Notes: generated by a model from the sequence alone, not told the origin. A DNA stretch of 64,000 bases from Salinivibrio sharmensis (GCF_001995985.1 NZ_MUFC01000006.1:145643-209642); one strand, 5' to 3'; positions 31,210 through 41,758 are shown, counted from the first letter of the stretch. Numbers and translations: made by a program.

Positions 31210-31531
31210 AGGGCGCGAATATTAGCCTCCAAATGCGCTGGAGTCAAAGAAAATGTTACCTGTGTCAGGCGCGAAAGGGTCATAGGAACAAAAGCACACA
31301 ACCCATCGGTTATCTGGATGCCTCTGGCGCCTCGCCGACTCGGACCGGCAACCGTGAAAACCAACCCTTTCACCGCAGTCAATAAGCCAGCCAGGCACAC
31401 TCCCACCGTTTTGCCCGACTCAAAGTCGCGCCCGCTATTTTTTCAGGTTAGACTGGGAGTTGAAAATAAACAATCATCGACCACGTAGATTGTTTAGTCA
31501 CCTTCAACTGCGCGCAATATAAGGAACGATA
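31210..31531. other. Divergent intergenic region yceD / maf
   Basis: These 322 bases lie between divergent genes and should hold the promoter of the fab operon on the minus strand and of maf on the plus strand. I see no confident operator such as a FabR or FadR site. A minus-strand ORF over 31197-31406 has no family features and overlaps yceD, so I treat it as spurious. Confidence 0.35.
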
Positions 31532-32125
31532 ATGCACACAACGCAACCTCCCAAAATTGTGCTGGCTTCAAGCTCACCGTATCGTCAAGCCATCTTTAAA
31601 AAGTTTGCGCTCCCGTTTACTGCATTCGCACCGGCAATTGACGAAAGTCGGCATGACAACGAGCGTGCCACTGACATGGTTGAACGCTTGGCACTCGAAA
31701 AAGCCATGGCGGGGATGCCGCTATTCGATAATGCTCTCATTATCGGTTCAGACCAAGTGTGTGTGATTGACGAGGAGGTGTTAGGCAAACCACATGAGCG
31801 AGAAGTCGCGATTGAGCAGCTAAAACGCGCGAGCGGCAAGCAAGTCACGTTTTATACCGGAATCGCGTTGATAAACAGCGACACCGGGGAGCATCAATCT
31901 GACGTTGAGCCGTTCCATGTCGACTTTCGTGAGCTTACCGAGCAGGAAATTGTCCGCTACATCGACAAAGAACTGCCGCTAGATTGTGCCGGCAGCTTCA
32001 AATGTGAAGGCTTGGGTATTGCCCTTTTCAATGCCATGCACGGACGTGATCCTAATACCCTTGTAGGCCTCCCACTTATACGCTTACGTGAAATGTTAGA
32101 AAAGGAGGGGGTCTCGGTCATTTAA
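31532..32125 (+). CDS. Maf-type nucleotide pyrophosphatase (YceF subgroup)
   Basis: Maf proteins hydrolyse non-canonical nucleoside triphosphates; the YceF group prefers 7-methyl-GTP. The 197 residues open with IVLASSSPYRQAIFKK, the Maf phosphate-binding signature, and contain IIGSDQVCVID (about 69) and LPLDCAGSFKCEGLGIALF (about 148-166), where the CAG...E residues mark the YceF subgroup. AAGGA lies before the ATG. It has the conserved position between yceD and rluC. Confidence 0.93.
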   Translation: MHTTQPPKIVLASSSPYRQAIFKKFALPFTAFAPAIDESRHDNERATDMVERLALEKAMAGMPLFDNALIIGSDQVCVIDEEVLGKPHEREVAIEQLKRASGKQVTFYTGIALINSDTGEHQSDVEPFHVDFRELTEQEIVRYIDKELPLDCAGSFKCEGLGIALFNAMHGRDPNTLVGLPLIRLREMLEKEGVSVI

Positions 32126-32186
32126 TGCGCCAACTCATGGTCAGCGCACACGTAGTTGCAACCTTACCAAGCACGTAAGCGGCAAA

Positions 32187-32903
32187 TTAGCTCACCAGCT
32201 CGTTTAGACTGTTTAATACGGCAACGGGCTCAAACGTCGACAGGCTGGCAGACTCTTCTACGCCCCAAGTGACCGCGAGCCTTGCCATACCCGCATTGAT
32301 GGCCAGTTGCATATCATGTCCAGTATCACCAATCATCAGCGCCTTATCACGTGAGATGCCTGTTTGCACTAACACTTCTTCAAGCATTTTCGGATCAGGC
32401 TTAGAAGCCGTTTCATCCGCACAACGCGTAGCAGCGAATAAATCTTGGGTCCCCGTCTCCATCATCGCTCTATCAAGCCCAGCGCGTGATTTCCCCGTTG
32501 CCACCGCCAATTCAAACCCCTGCGCCTTTAGAGACAGAAGGGTGTCTTTCACCCCAGGAAAAAGCTGACAGGGCGTTGGATTATCGTGCACAAACTGTTG
32601 GCGGTAGTGGTGAATCCAATCGCCATACCACGCTGGATCTGCATCAGGGTAAAGCAGCTGATAACCTTTTTCTAAGCTCAGGCCAATCATGGTTTGCAAA
32701 CGCTCAGGAGGTAAAATGGGTAATTGCCCTGTTAATCGAGCCGCCGCATCGAGGCTAGAGACAATTCGTCCAATCGAATCCATCACAGTGCCATCCCAGT
32801 CAAAGATCAACAATGAGTATGGGGCTAGCGCTGAGTGCGACGGTTGGCTGGCCGGACTTTCGCCAGCTTGCCAAGCAGATGTAAGCGATAATTCGACAGT
32901 CAT
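32187..32903 (-). CDS. HAD-superfamily phosphatase, Gph-like
   Basis: This HAD-IA hydrolase acts on a small phosphate ester that cannot be named from sequence. The 238 residues have the four HAD motifs: FDWDGTVMDS (about 32-41), ATGKSRAG (about 128), KPDPKMLEEV with the Lys, and MIGDTGHDM (about 187-195). The N-terminal 25 residues before motif I are longer than usual. The ATG at 32903 follows AGAGG and overlaps the rluC stop region, so the two genes are probably coupled. Confidence 0.85.
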   Translation of the reverse strand: MTVELSLTSAWQAGESPASQPSHSALAPYSLLIFDWDGTVMDSIGRIVSSLDAAARLTGQLPILPPERLQTMIGLSLEKGYQLLYPDADPAWYGDWIHHYRQQFVHDNPTPCQLFPGVKDTLLSLKAQGFELAVATGKSRAGLDRAMMETGTQDLFAATRCADETASKPDPKMLEEVLVQTGISRDKALMIGDTGHDMQLAINAGMARLAVTWGVEESASLSTFEPVAVLNSLNELVS

Positions 32904-32907
32904 GTAT

Positions 32908-33870
32908 TTAGCCTCTGCGTGATGCGTTTTTTGCCCGTAACCCGTCAAGTACCCGCTCAAGTTTGGGCTCCATGGGCGCGTTAAGCGTCATGGTTTCATC
33001 ATTCCCTGGGTGCACAAAACGAATCGTGGCGGCATGTAAAAATAATCGATCTAGCCCCACAGCCTTGGTGTAAGCATCAAAACGGGGATCGCCATAGCGG
33101 TCATCCCACGCCAAAGGATGCCCTACATATTGCGCATGGACTCGAATTTGGTGTGTCCGACCTGTTACCGGGCTCGCTTGCACGAGTGTGGCTTCCGCAA
33201 ACGTCTCAAGCACTTTAAAACGGGTTTCCGATGGCTTTCCCTCGGGGTTAACGCGGACAATGCTGTTCACCTCGTTTTTCAACAAAGGCGCTGTCACCTT
33301 ACGCTGCTTAGCGGACCAGTGACCCATGACCAAGGCATAATAGTCTTTGCGTACCGATTTTTCGCGAAATTGCGCTTGCAGATGGCGCAAGGCAGACCGT
33401 TTTTTAGCAATCAATAAGAGCCCTGAGGTGTCTCTATCAATCCGGTGCACCAGCTCCAAAAAGCGCGCTTTAGGACGCAGTGCGCGCATTGCCTCTATCG
33501 CGCCAAATTGTAGCCCACTCCCCCCGTGCACCGCGGTACCTGAAGGCTTATTGAGCACAAGTAGGTGGTCATCCTCATAAAGAATGCAATACTCAAGCGC
33601 AGCCACTTTGTCTAGTTTGGTACTGGGGGCGGCTTTCTCATCACGCTCGGGAAGCCGGATGGGAGGCACCCTCACCACATCGCCAGCTTGCAGCTTATAC
33701 TCGGGTTTTATGCGTTTTTTATTAACTCGCACTTCTCCTTTACGAAGCACGCGATAAATCATACTTTTTGGGACATTTTTCAGCTGATTTCGCAGAAAAT
33801 TGTCGATGCGTTGGCCGGCGATGTCGTCATCGATGTCGATGAATCGCACTTGAGTTTTTTGTTCTGTCAT
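32908..33870 (-). CDS. rluC: 23S rRNA pseudouridine synthase C
   Basis: RluC makes three pseudouridines in 23S rRNA. The 320 residues begin with an S4 RNA-binding domain (DIAGQRIDNFLRNQLKNVPKSMIYRVLRKGEVRVNKKR). The catalytic motif follows as LVHRIDRDTSGLLLIAKK (Asp at about 150), then TGRTHQIRVHAQYVGHPLAWD. The ATG at 33870 matches the E. coli RluC start; ATGs further upstream at 33879 and 33906 are also in frame. It is divergent from rne, as in E. coli. Confidence 0.94.
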   Translation of the reverse strand: MTEQKTQVRFIDIDDDIAGQRIDNFLRNQLKNVPKSMIYRVLRKGEVRVNKKRIKPEYKLQAGDVVRVPPIRLPERDEKAAPSTKLDKVAALEYCILYEDDHLLVLNKPSGTAVHGGSGLQFGAIEAMRALRPKARFLELVHRIDRDTSGLLLIAKKRSALRHLQAQFREKSVRKDYYALVMGHWSAKQRKVTAPLLKNEVNSIVRVNPEGKPSETRFKVLETFAEATLVQASPVTGRTHQIRVHAQYVGHPLAWDDRYGDPRFDAYTKAVGLDRLFLHAATIRFVHPGNDETMTLNAPMEPKLERVLDGLRAKNASRRG

Positions 33871-34051
33871 AACCTTCATTCTACCGCTAAGCACAGCGAC
33901 ATGCACCTGCTACGGCAAGTCACCCCTCGCTTAGCACAGCAGCGGGTTGTGTTCCCCCCTGTAACCGCGAACGACACAAGGCATTATCGTGCAAAAAAAC
34001 ACCACATCTGCGCGGTTTTACTACCAACACAACATAAGCGAATAAAGCCGA

Positions 34052-34080
34052 TTGCTGGACTTTAGTCTCCCTGCTATAGT
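34052..34080 (+). promoter_or_regulatory. rne promoter
   Basis: TTGCTG (34052-34057) and TATAGT (34075-34080) are 17 bases apart. Transcription would begin near 34087, about 470 bases before the rne start codon. Confidence 0.7.
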
Positions 34081-34086
34081 TGCGGC

Positions 34087-34554
34087 GTTAATCAGAAAAG
34101 CAAACGCTTATCTGAAACACAGCTTATCGCCTGTGACAGCGATTTCATCAGTGGAACATGCACTTTTCGACAAAAGGCCTGGTCTGCGATGAGTCAATCA
34201 AGTGATAGCTGTATACGGTTATATCCGTAAAAGAACCATAATTCCGAATGCTTTTAAGGCGTTACGCGGCAATTGGCGTAAGACGTAAACCAAAAGCACC
34301 CGTTTAGTGTGTTGACACGAGACCATTAGTCAGTGTCAGAGCTCTCCGCCATCGGTAAAAACGGCGGACGCCAACTGCGTAATCCGGTGAGCCATAAAAA
34401 CCGTTGTAGCTGGCCGATTAAAACTTGCCCGAGCGCACCCCTGATTTTCTCCAGCCGGGAGGCTGCACCATATCAGACTTGGGGTCAGGCAGCATTGACG
34501 ACTGCTCTCGTCATCAACCGCTAATAACAACGATAAATAAATGAGAAAAATCAG
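34087..34554 (+). promoter_or_regulatory. Long rne 5' leader, likely autoregulatory
   Basis: In E. coli the long rne leader folds into hairpins that RNase E recognises to control its own mRNA. The leader here has no ORF of note and holds at least two clear stems: TTACGC/GCGTAA at 34262-34281 and TCCGCC/GGCGGA at 34345-34368. The stretch before the gene is A-rich (AACAACGATAAATAAATGAGAAAAATC), which could be an RNase E cleavage zone. The role is inferred from position and length. Confidence 0.6.
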
Positions 34555-37512
34555 ATGAAAAGAATGTTGATTAACGCAACTCAGAAGGAAGAGTTGCGCG
34601 TCGCATTGGTCGACGGTCAACGGCTGTACGATCTCGATATCGAGAGTCCCGGCCATGAATCAAAAAAAGCGAATATCTACAAAGGACGCATTACCCGTAT
34701 CGAACCAAGCCTGGAAGCGGCATTTGTTGATTACGGGGCAGAACGACACGGTTTTCTCCCTCTTAAAGAAATAGCCCGCGAATACTTCCCTTCCGGTTAC
34801 ACCTATCAAGGCCGCCCTAACATCAAAGATGTGGTAAAAGAAGGCCAGGAAGTCATTGTCCAAGTAGACAAAGAAGAGCGCGGCAATAAAGGGGCTGCTC
34901 TGACTACGTTTGTGTCGTTAGCGGGTAGCTACTTGGTATTAATGCCAAACAACCCACGAGCAGGCGGGATTTCTCGTCGCATCGAGGGGGAAGAGCGCAG
35001 CCAGCTCAAAGAAGCCATGTCTGGCCTCGAACTGCCGCAAGGGATGGGCTTAATTGTGCGCACCGCCGGTGTGGGCAAATCTGCCGAAGAGCTTGAATGG
35101 GACTTGAAAGTTCTGCTAAACCACTGGCAAGCAGTGAAAGAAGCGGCAGACGCCAACCCTGCACCTTTCCTGATCCATCAAGAAAGTAACGTGATTGCAC
35201 GAGCAATCCGCGACTACTTGCGCCGTGATATCGGTGAGATCTTGATTGATAGTGAGAAGGTCTTTCAACGCGCGCAAGAGCACATCAAACTGGTTCGCCC
35301 TGACTTTGTCAGCCGCATCAAGTTCTATGAAGGCGAAGTGCCGCTATTTAGCCATTACCAGATAGAAAGCCAGATTGAATCTGCGTTCCAACGCGAGGTT
35401 CGCTTGCCGTCTGGTGGTTCGATCGTGATCGACCCCACCGAAGCCCTCACCTCTATCGATATCAACTCTGCTCGTGCCACTAAAGGCAGCGATATCGAAG
35501 AGACAGCACGCCAAACAAACGTTGAAGCGGCAGAAGAAATTGCCCGCCAATTACGTTTGCGTGATCTGGGTGGATTGGTCGTTATCGATTTCATCGATAT
35601 GACCCCCGTACGCCACCAACGTGAAGTGGAAAACAAACTACGCGACTCTGTCCGTATGGATCGTGCACGCGTGCAAATCGGCCGTATTTCGCGCTTTGGT
35701 TTGCTGGAAATGTCACGCCAACGCCTCAGTCCATCACTGGCAGAAGCAAGCCATCACATTTGCCCGCGCTGTAAAGGCACCGGTGTAATTCGTGATAACG
35801 AATCGCTAGCATTGTCCATTCTTCGTTTGATGGAAGAAGAGGCAATGAAAGAGAACACGGCGCAAGTACTGGGTATCGTCCCTGTCCCCGTCGCCTCTTA
35901 CCTGCTTAACGAAAAACGCCGATCGGTCCAGCACATTGAGAAATACCACAATGTCAAAGTGGTCGTGGTCCCCAATGCCGACATGCAGACACCACACTTT
36001 GATGTGGTTCGCGTCCGCGGCGGTGAAGAAATGGCGAACCTGTCTTATCAGCTGCCAAGCCAGATTGATGCGCTCAGAGAAGTAGAAGCACGCGAAGAGC
36101 CACAACAAGCGCGTCCAGCGAAAAAGCGTGAAGAACCTGTTTTACAAGGATTTGCAGCGCCAAGCTCGCCGGCACCAAGTGCAACTAAAACGGCCGCACC
36201 AGCCAATGAGCCAGCAGCGTCGGCCCAGCCTGGTCTGTTCACCAAAGTGGGTCAGTTCTTCTCTCGCTTGTTTGCCGCGCCAGCTGATGATGCAACAACC
36301 ACGTCGTCACAGCCAGCCGCTCAACCTGAGCCAGCTCAAACAGGGCAACGCCAGAAGCCAACACACAGCCAGCGCAATAAGTCACGTGGCAATAACAAAC
36401 CACAAAATCGCGATGAGCAAAGTGATGGCAACAACGGCGAACGTGGACGTAACAACAAACAACGCCGCCAGAATAAGCCGCAAGAAGAGCGTCGTGATAA
36501 GAATCGCAAAGGGAAAAAAACCCGTAACGATAACCGCAGCGACAAAGCGAAAAAGCCTGCCGCGCAACAAGATGAGGCCAAGGCAACGAAGCCACAGTCT
36601 GACAATGCGGATAAAGGCAACAAGCAGCACGACCAAAAAGCGGAGAAAACCGAACAGGTTAAACAACGCCGCCAACGTCGTAAGCTTAATCGCAGCGTGC
36701 GTATCAACAAAGATAATGCGGATACCCAAGTTGCCACCGAGGTAACACCTGACCAAGGTACAGACTTGCAGCAAGTCGGGGCGGAAGTCGCACAACAGGC
36801 TAAACAGCAGCCTGATAACGCGAAGAAAGAAGGTCAGCAGGACAAGCGTCGTAATCGCCGCTCACCACGCCACCTTCGCGCCAGTGGACAGCGTCGTCGC
36901 CGTCGTCCAATGGTGAAAAGCCCTATGCCACTCACCACCGGCATGGCGTCTCCCGAAATGGCGATGGGCAAGGTATGGTCGGCAGAGCAACCCGTAAAAG
37001 TGAAGCAAGATCGCCGCCGCCAAGACAAACGCCAAAACAGTAAGGCTATTATCAGTGGTGTTGCCCGTCCAGAAATGGCCATGGGTAAAGTCATTATCAT
37101 GCAAGCTAAGTCGGAGGGGACGGATTCAGTATCGACCCAACCGATGGCTTCGATAAGCACCCCTGAGCCTGCACCGCAACCGGCACAAAGCCAAGCAACA
37201 CCGGAGGTCGGTGCGATGCCAAAGGTCGCGACGCCAGACGCGCCAGTGACAACCCCTGCGCAAGACTCAGAGGTCGATTTGGTGACTGAAAAAGTGATTG
37301 AGCGCGAAGCGGAAATCAATGCCCCAACGGCAACGATTCAATACCGCCGAGCCACATCACCGATGATGAAAGCACCGGCACCGAACGAATCGGTTGATCA
37401 CAGCCCGGTGGCAATCGCCGCCTTTAAAGTGCCTAACCCAGAAGCGAAAGCGGCGGGTAGCGCTGAGGCACGTGCGTCTGCCTACGCACCGGCAACCAAA
37501 CCTCAGTACTAA
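34555..37512 (+). CDS. rne: Ribonuclease E
   Basis: RNase E is the main endoribonuclease for mRNA decay and tRNA/rRNA maturation, and the scaffold of the degradosome. The 985 residues begin with the catalytic half: S1 domain (about 36-120), 5' sensor, and the DNase I-like domain with Asp in [13 protein letters not shown] (about 303) and VVIDFIDM (about 346). The zinc-link CPRCKGTG follows (about 404-411). From about 515 the protein is disordered and rich in Arg, Gln, Asn and Ala, with arginine-rich RNA-binding stretches. Two copies of a PEMAMGKV motif occur near 802 and 841. The end [12 protein letters not shown]...YAPATKPQY resembles the PNPase-binding tail of E. coli RNase E. Confidence 0.97.
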   Translation: MKRMLINATQKEELRVALVDGQRLYDLDIESPGHESKKANIYKGRITRIEPSLEAAFVDYGAERHGFLPLKEIAREYFPSGYTYQGRPNIKDVVKEGQEVIVQVDKEERGNKGAALTTFVSLAGSYLVLMPNNPRAGGISRRIEGEERSQLKEAMSGLELPQGMGLIVRTAGVGKSAEELEWDLKVLLNHWQAVKEAADANPAPFLIHQESNVIARAIRDYLRRDIGEILIDSEKVFQRAQEHIKLVRPDFVSRIKFYEGEVPLFSHYQIESQIESAFQREVRLPSGGSIVIDPTEALTSIDINSARATKGSDIEETARQTNVEAAEEIARQLRLRDLGGLVVIDFIDMTPVRHQREVENKLRDSVRMDRARVQIGRISRFGLLEMSRQRLSPSLAEASHHICPRCKGTGVIRDNESLALSILRLMEEEAMKENTAQVLGIVPVPVASYLLNEKRRSVQHIEKYHNVKVVVVPNADMQTPHFDVVRVRGGEEMANLSYQLPSQIDALREVEAREEPQQARPAKKREEPVLQGFAAPSSPAPSATKTAAPANEPAASAQPGLFTKVGQFFSRLFAAPADDATTTSSQPAAQPEPAQTGQRQKPTHSQRNKSRGNNKPQNRDEQSDGNNGERGRNNKQRRQNKPQEERRDKNRKGKKTRNDNRSDKAKKPAAQQDEAKATKPQSDNADKGNKQHDQKAEKTEQVKQRRQRRKLNRSVRINKDNADTQVATEVTPDQGTDLQQVGAEVAQQAKQQPDNAKKEGQQDKRRNRRSPRHLRASGQRRRRRPMVKSPMPLTTGMASPEMAMGKVWSAEQPVKVKQDRRRQDKRQNSKAIISGVARPEMAMGKVIIMQAKSEGTDSVSTQPMASISTPEPAPQPAQSQATPEVGAMPKVATPDAPVTTPAQDSEVDLVTEKVIEREAEINAPTATIQYRRATSPMMKAPAPNESVDHSPVAIAAFKVPNPEAKAAGSAEARASAYAPATKPQY

Positions 37513-37533
37513 TTCCGTTACTTTCGGAATACT

Positions 37534-37568
37534 AAAGGCCTCGGCATCTGTCGAGGCCTTTTTTTAAC
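37534..37568 (+). terminator. Terminator of rne
   Basis: The stem AAGGCCTCG/CGAGGCCTT with a GCATCTGT-type loop is followed by seven T residues, about 20 bases after the rne stop. Confidence 0.9.
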
Positions 37569-37812
37569 CTTTCTTCAATGAAATAACGTGGATAAAACAT
37601 ACGTAAACTTGCAGCGATACACGGAAAAGTGCGCCGATCCACACGCTTCCATAGCGACTTCCTTGTCAAAGCGAAAAAACTCAGTAAAGTCATGGCATAA
37701 GATGATTGTCGTGTCGTCGCGCACACCCAGCTTCGCCAGAGACACAGGCTCATCAGGTGCCAAAATACGGCCACGACATTGGAAAGTTGCTGTAGGGAAG
37801 ACGCTGTTGCTT

Positions 37813-40800
37813 ATGAAAACCTTGTTTACTGCTTATCCATTTAAACGCCTCCATCACACCTTGATGCTGGCCTTTCTTCTATTGAGCCTCCTCCCTCTGA
37901 TCTTAGTCGCCTTGTTTTTTCTTAATGCCCATAGCCAAGATCTCCAAGAACAAAGCACAGCACACCTTTTATCGGTGCGCGACAGTAAACAACAGCAAAT
38001 CAATGATTACTTTGATGCGAAAGAAGCGGAGGTGCTTGGATTTGTTGCCTCAGAGCTCGCCTACGCCAGCGGTGGCCATTTTTATGGTTTGGTCAACGCC
38101 TTTCAGCGACTACGACCAAACATCGACGCCGCACGTGATTACGCGCAACGCCGCTACTACCTTGGGTCCGGTGAGAGGGTGAAAACACCTGTGCGCAAGG
38201 ACGATCCCAATTATTCTGCCACCGAGCGTTATCGGCTGCTGCACAAACGCTATCACCGCGCTTATCAAGCTTTGCTCGCCCGCGCAGATTTTGACGACCT
38301 ACTCTTGGTCGATAAGCAAGGCAACGTCACCTATTCGGTGAAAAAACTGGGCAACTTTGGCACAAACTTACTCTCAGGCCCTCACCGTGATGCACGATTG
38401 GGGCAAACGTTCGCGACCCTACAACAGCAAACGCAACAAACAAAAGGGAAGTTAGATCCGACGCCCAAGGTGATTATCTCTGATTTTTCTGCGGAAGAGA
38501 CCGACACCCGAGTTGCATGGCTGGGCGCCCCCATTATTCAGCAAGGGTACCTGCATAGCTACGCGCTCTTCCGGCTTCCTAGCCATGCCCTTACCAGGCT
38601 AATGGCCCCCAGAGAAACCAATGCGATTGAAACACACCTCGTCGGCGATGACGGCAAGACTCGAGCGCATTCAACCAACAACAGTCAGCTTGTTAATAAC
38701 ACGCCTGCCATAGAAAAAGCATTAGCCGGAGAAACGGGAGTCACCCGCTATCAAACCCAATCAGGCCAAACCATGCTCGCCGCCTACACCCCTATTCGCA
38801 CCCATGGACTGAAATGGGGACTCGTGGCTGAAGTCCCCACGCAAGTGGCCTACGCACGTATCCACCAGCTGCAACAGCTTTTTATCGTTGCCATGTTACT
38901 TGCGATTCTCGCGGTGGTCATTGCCTCGCACTATATGTCCAACTTTATTACTCGCCCACTGCTTCAACTTACGTGGGCGGCCGAAAAAGTCAGTGCAGGT
39001 GACCTGGATACCCAAATCCACCACACGCGTCGTCGTGATGAAATCGGGCGTTTGGCGGTGAGCTTTGCCCGCATGCGCCATGCCATTCGCGAAAAACTGG
39101 CCTTAATACGCCAGCAAAACCAGGCCTTAGAAGCTAACATCACCACCATACGTGCTCAGAATGAAGAGCTGCATGTCGCCAACAAACTGAAAGATGAATT
39201 CCTGGCAACCACCTCTCACGAACTTCGTACCCCCTTACACGGCATGATAGGGATTGCCGAAGCACTGATTGACGGTGCGAACGGTCCGATTAGTCGCGAT
39301 CATCAGTATCAACTATCGATTATCGTCAACAGCGGCCAGCGCTTGGCCAAGCTGGTTGATGATCTCTTGGACTACCATAAAATGCGCTATGGGCAATTGG
39401 ATTTGGAGCAAGGTCCTGTCAATCTCAACGCCATCACACAGCTTGTGCTGTCACTCGCCAAGCACCTTAAAAAAGATAAGCCGCTAGACATCATTAATCA
39501 GCTCAGCGACACGCCAATCTGGGTACACGCGGATTCCCAACGGCTTGAGCAAGTTATGTACAATTTGCTGGGAAATGCGATTAAGTTCACCGATGCGGGT
39601 AAGATTGTTATTAGCGCCGACACCTTGGACGATCGTGTTCGCATCCAAGTGGTTGATACGGGTAAAGGGATCCCAGCGGAACAGTTAAGCACCGTTTTTG
39701 AGCCTCTCGCACAAGCAGTAAGTAGCCACTATCATTATCAACACGGTGCAGGTCTTGGTCTATCAATCAGTCGTCAACTTGTCGAGTTGATGGGCGGCCA
39801 GCTTTACGTCAGTAGTCAGCCGCAAGTGGGCACCACCTTTAGCTTCACCCTTCCGCGTGTCGATGAGCCTCCGGTGTTAAGCACCGAGCTTACCGCCTTC
39901 TCTACCCAGCACGTTTATCAAGATGACACGCGAGAGACCCTCGCTCACTTCTCTTCGGACGTTGTTTCGCAAAGCCAGCATAATCACAATGGCTTACATA
40001 TTTTAGTGGTTGATGATGAACCCACCAACCAACAAGTACTCGCCAGCTTTCTCAATATTGAAGGCTATCAGGTCAGTACAGCAAGCGATGGACGCACAGC
40101 CATTGAGCACATCGCCACCACGAAGCCGGATCTCGTTTTGCTCGACGTGCTTATGCCCGGTATGAGTGGTTTCGAGGTCTGTGAGCAGCTCAGAGAACAA
40201 TTTAACCACGCCGCACTTCCGATTATCATGCTAACCGCCTTAAATCAGCCTGATGATCGCATCTATGGGTTTGAAATCGGCGCGAATGATTACTTATGTA
40301 AACCCTTTGATAAACGAGAGCTCGCTGCTCGGATAGCCACACACCTTGCCGCTAGCCAAGCGGAACAACGCCGCCAAGAAAACCAACGCCTCGAGCAGGC
40401 GCTTGAACAAAGTGCGCGGCAGCAAGCCAGCCTGCTCGAAACCCAGTCTTGGTTGATTTCACAACTCTCTCTCGCCCCTGAAGCCATGTTAGGTATGCGA
40501 AGAGATGGTCAGGTTCGCTTTGTTAACCAAGCGGCAGCATCCTTGTTCGGGCGTGAACAGGACGAGGTAAAACGGATGCACGGTCAAGCCTTAGTGAAAG
40601 CGCCCGAGCAGGCCAATCATATGGAGCGCTATCAAGGCCCACTGACCATTTATATTGAAGGACAACCACAGGACGTTGACGGTATGCTGCTGCGTTTTCC
40701 AGCCGAGTCTGACATTGACAGCCTGTATGTCATCAACACAGACGCACCCGTGTCTCAGTCTCGTATACAGAGCCTAGAAAGCGCCATCGAAGCCTTATCT

Positions 40801-41220
40801 GGCTACGCATTAGGCGGAGACTCACGCCAACTTGAAACGCTTAAAGCGATGGGCGGGGAATTTGAAGCCCTTGCTGAAAAAGCGCAACACCAACAGCAAG
40901 ATAAAACCAACACACGTAGACAGCTCATTGTTGATGCCATGGTAGCCAGCTTAGATTACTGGGAAGAAGCCACAGGCAAAAGCAAATTCGATTTTGCCGA
41001 GCAAAGTGGTCTCTGGCGCGTCTACCTTGATCGTAGTAGCTTACAAACCCGCACACTGGATAAGTACTTATTGCTGGAAACCTTACCCAAAACACCGAGA
41101 TGGCGCACAGTGCTGAGCTCCATTCGCTTTATTCTCGATCATTGTGATAAACGCAGCTCCACCCGCACCCAGCTAGAATCTTACTACCAACAACTGCGCC
41201 AACTACTGTTAGACGACTAA
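37813..41220 (+). CDS. chiS: Chitin-sensing hybrid histidine kinase ChiS
   Basis: ChiS turns on chitin use when the periplasmic chitooligosaccharide-binding protein releases it, and in V. cholerae it binds the chb promoter itself. The 1135-residue protein has TM1 (about 14-36), a large periplasmic sensor, TM2 (about 356-382), HAMP (about 377-433), a coiled coil, HisKA with SHELRTPLHG (His about 469), an HATPase domain with DTGKGIPAEQL and GAGLGLSISRQL, and a receiver with LLDVLMPGMSG (Asp about 778). A PAS-like part (about 885-960) precedes a C-terminal domain that matches the position of the ChiS DNA-binding domain. The gene adjoins the chitin operon. The start is uncertain: no well-spaced ribosome site precedes the ATG at 37813, and a TTG at 37807 is an alternative. 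Confidence 0.87.
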   Translation: MKTLFTAYPFKRLHHTLMLAFLLLSLLPLILVALFFLNAHSQDLQEQSTAHLLSVRDSKQQQINDYFDAKEAEVLGFVASELAYASGGHFYGLVNAFQRLRPNIDAARDYAQRRYYLGSGERVKTPVRKDDPNYSATERYRLLHKRYHRAYQALLARADFDDLLLVDKQGNVTYSVKKLGNFGTNLLSGPHRDARLGQTFATLQQQTQQTKGKLDPTPKVIISDFSAEETDTRVAWLGAPIIQQGYLHSYALFRLPSHALTRLMAPRETNAIETHLVGDDGKTRAHSTNNSQLVNNTPAIEKALAGETGVTRYQTQSGQTMLAAYTPIRTHGLKWGLVAEVPTQVAYARIHQLQQLFIVAMLLAILAVVIASHYMSNFITRPLLQLTWAAEKVSAGDLDTQIHHTRRRDEIGRLAVSFARMRHAIREKLALIRQQNQALEANITTIRAQNEELHVANKLKDEFLATTSHELRTPLHGMIGIAEALIDGANGPISRDHQYQLSIIVNSGQRLAKLVDDLLDYHKMRYGQLDLEQGPVNLNAITQLVLSLAKHLKKDKPLDIINQLSDTPIWVHADSQRLEQVMYNLLGNAIKFTDAGKIVISADTLDDRVRIQVVDTGKGIPAEQLSTVFEPLAQAVSSHYHYQHGAGLGLSISRQLVELMGGQLYVSSQPQVGTTFSFTLPRVDEPPVLSTELTAFSTQHVYQDDTRETLAHFSSDVVSQSQHNHNGLHILVVDDEPTNQQVLASFLNIEGYQVSTASDGRTAIEHIATTKPDLVLLDVLMPGMSGFEVCEQLREQFNHAALPIIMLTALNQPDDRIYGFEIGANDYLCKPFDKRELAARIATHLAASQAEQRRQENQRLEQALEQSARQQASLLETQSWLISQLSLAPEAMLGMRRDGQVRFVNQAAASLFGREQDEVKRMHGQALVKAPEQANHMERYQGPLTIYIEGQPQDVDGMLLRFPAESDIDSLYVINTDAPVSQSRIQSLESAIEALSGYALGGDSRQLETLKAMGGEFEALAEKAQHQQQDKTNTRRQLIVDAMVASLDYWEEATGKSKFDFAEQSGLWRVYLDRSSLQTRTLDKYLLLETLPKTPRWRTVLSSIRFILDHCDKRSSTRTQLESYYQQLRQLLLDD

Positions 41221-41237
41221 CAACACACACCAACGCA

Positions 41238-41516
41238 ATAAAGTGCCTCCCCTTCCGGGGACAGGTATATTTTCCCCTTCTGGGACAGGCACTTTTACCC
41301 TTACTAGGACAGGCACCTTGGTCATAAAGTGGTCATAAAGTGCCTGTCCTCACAATCACAATTGGAGCACAATTGGGACAGACACTTTTAGCCCCCTATC
41401 AGGACAGGCGCATCGAAATAAGTGAGCAAACCTCGGAGCAAATCCCGGTGACTGTCCCATTGGTGGTTTATTGCCGGATCTCAGACGTGCGTCTACTGAC
41501 ACTAATGTGCCTGTCC
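41238..41516. repeat. GGGACAGRCAC repeat cluster 1 (intergenic, chiS-cbp)
   Basis: Forward cores lie at 41283-41292, 41307-41316, 41376-41385 and 41402-41411 (last with GCGC), plus a degenerate one at 41259-41268. Reverse cores lie at 41340-41349, 41448-41458 and 41507-41516. The pair at 41337-41388 faces inward (AAAGTGCCTGTCC ... GGGACAGACACTTT) and could fold. An 11-base tandem duplication GGTCATAAAGT sits at 41320-41341. The cluster fills the gap between the chiS stop and the chitin-operon promoter. Confidence 0.9.
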
Positions 41517-41526
41517 TCTGACTGAC

Positions 41527-41541
41527 GAGCGAAAATCGCTC
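41527..41541 (+). terminator. Weak hairpin after chiS
   Basis: The stem GAGCGA/TCGCTC with an AAA loop lacks a proper T run. It may end chiS transcription only in part. Confidence 0.35.
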
Positions 41542-41690
41542 ATTAATAATCTTTGCGAACCAACCTCATTTCAATCGCAATGCTTCTTGGCAAAAACCCC
41601 TTTTATATCGGATATAATTCAGAAATGCGCGACTTGTCACAACAAAATAAACACTGATTTTTCTCGTTAAAAAATAAGAGCGTTTGGGTG

Positions 41691-41752
41691 TGTGACATAC
41701 ATCACCCAAAGGAAAAATAACTATAACTTCATGATTTTTATATCATTATAAT
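41691..41752 (+). promoter_or_regulatory. Chitin operon promoter with CRP-type site
   Basis: TGTGACATACATCACC (41691-41706) matches the CRP pattern TGTGA-N6-TCACA at nine of ten half-site positions and sits in a wider inverted repeat TTTGGGTG...CACCCAAA. TATAAT lies at 41747-41752 without a good -35. The site is centred about 60 bases before the predicted start near 41759, the class I position for CRP. ChiS may bind near here too, but I cannot identify its site. Confidence 0.65.
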
Positions 41753-41758
41753 TCCATC

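Noticed and set aside
31197-31406. Minus-strand 69-residue ORF between yceD and maf
   Set aside because: It overlaps the yceD start and shows no recognisable features; the region is better read as promoter DNA.
36239-37319. Several long minus-strand ORFs opposite the rne 3' half
   Set aside because: They are shadows of the low-complexity, GC-rich scaffold coding sequence and are cysteine- and leucine-rich in an unnatural way.
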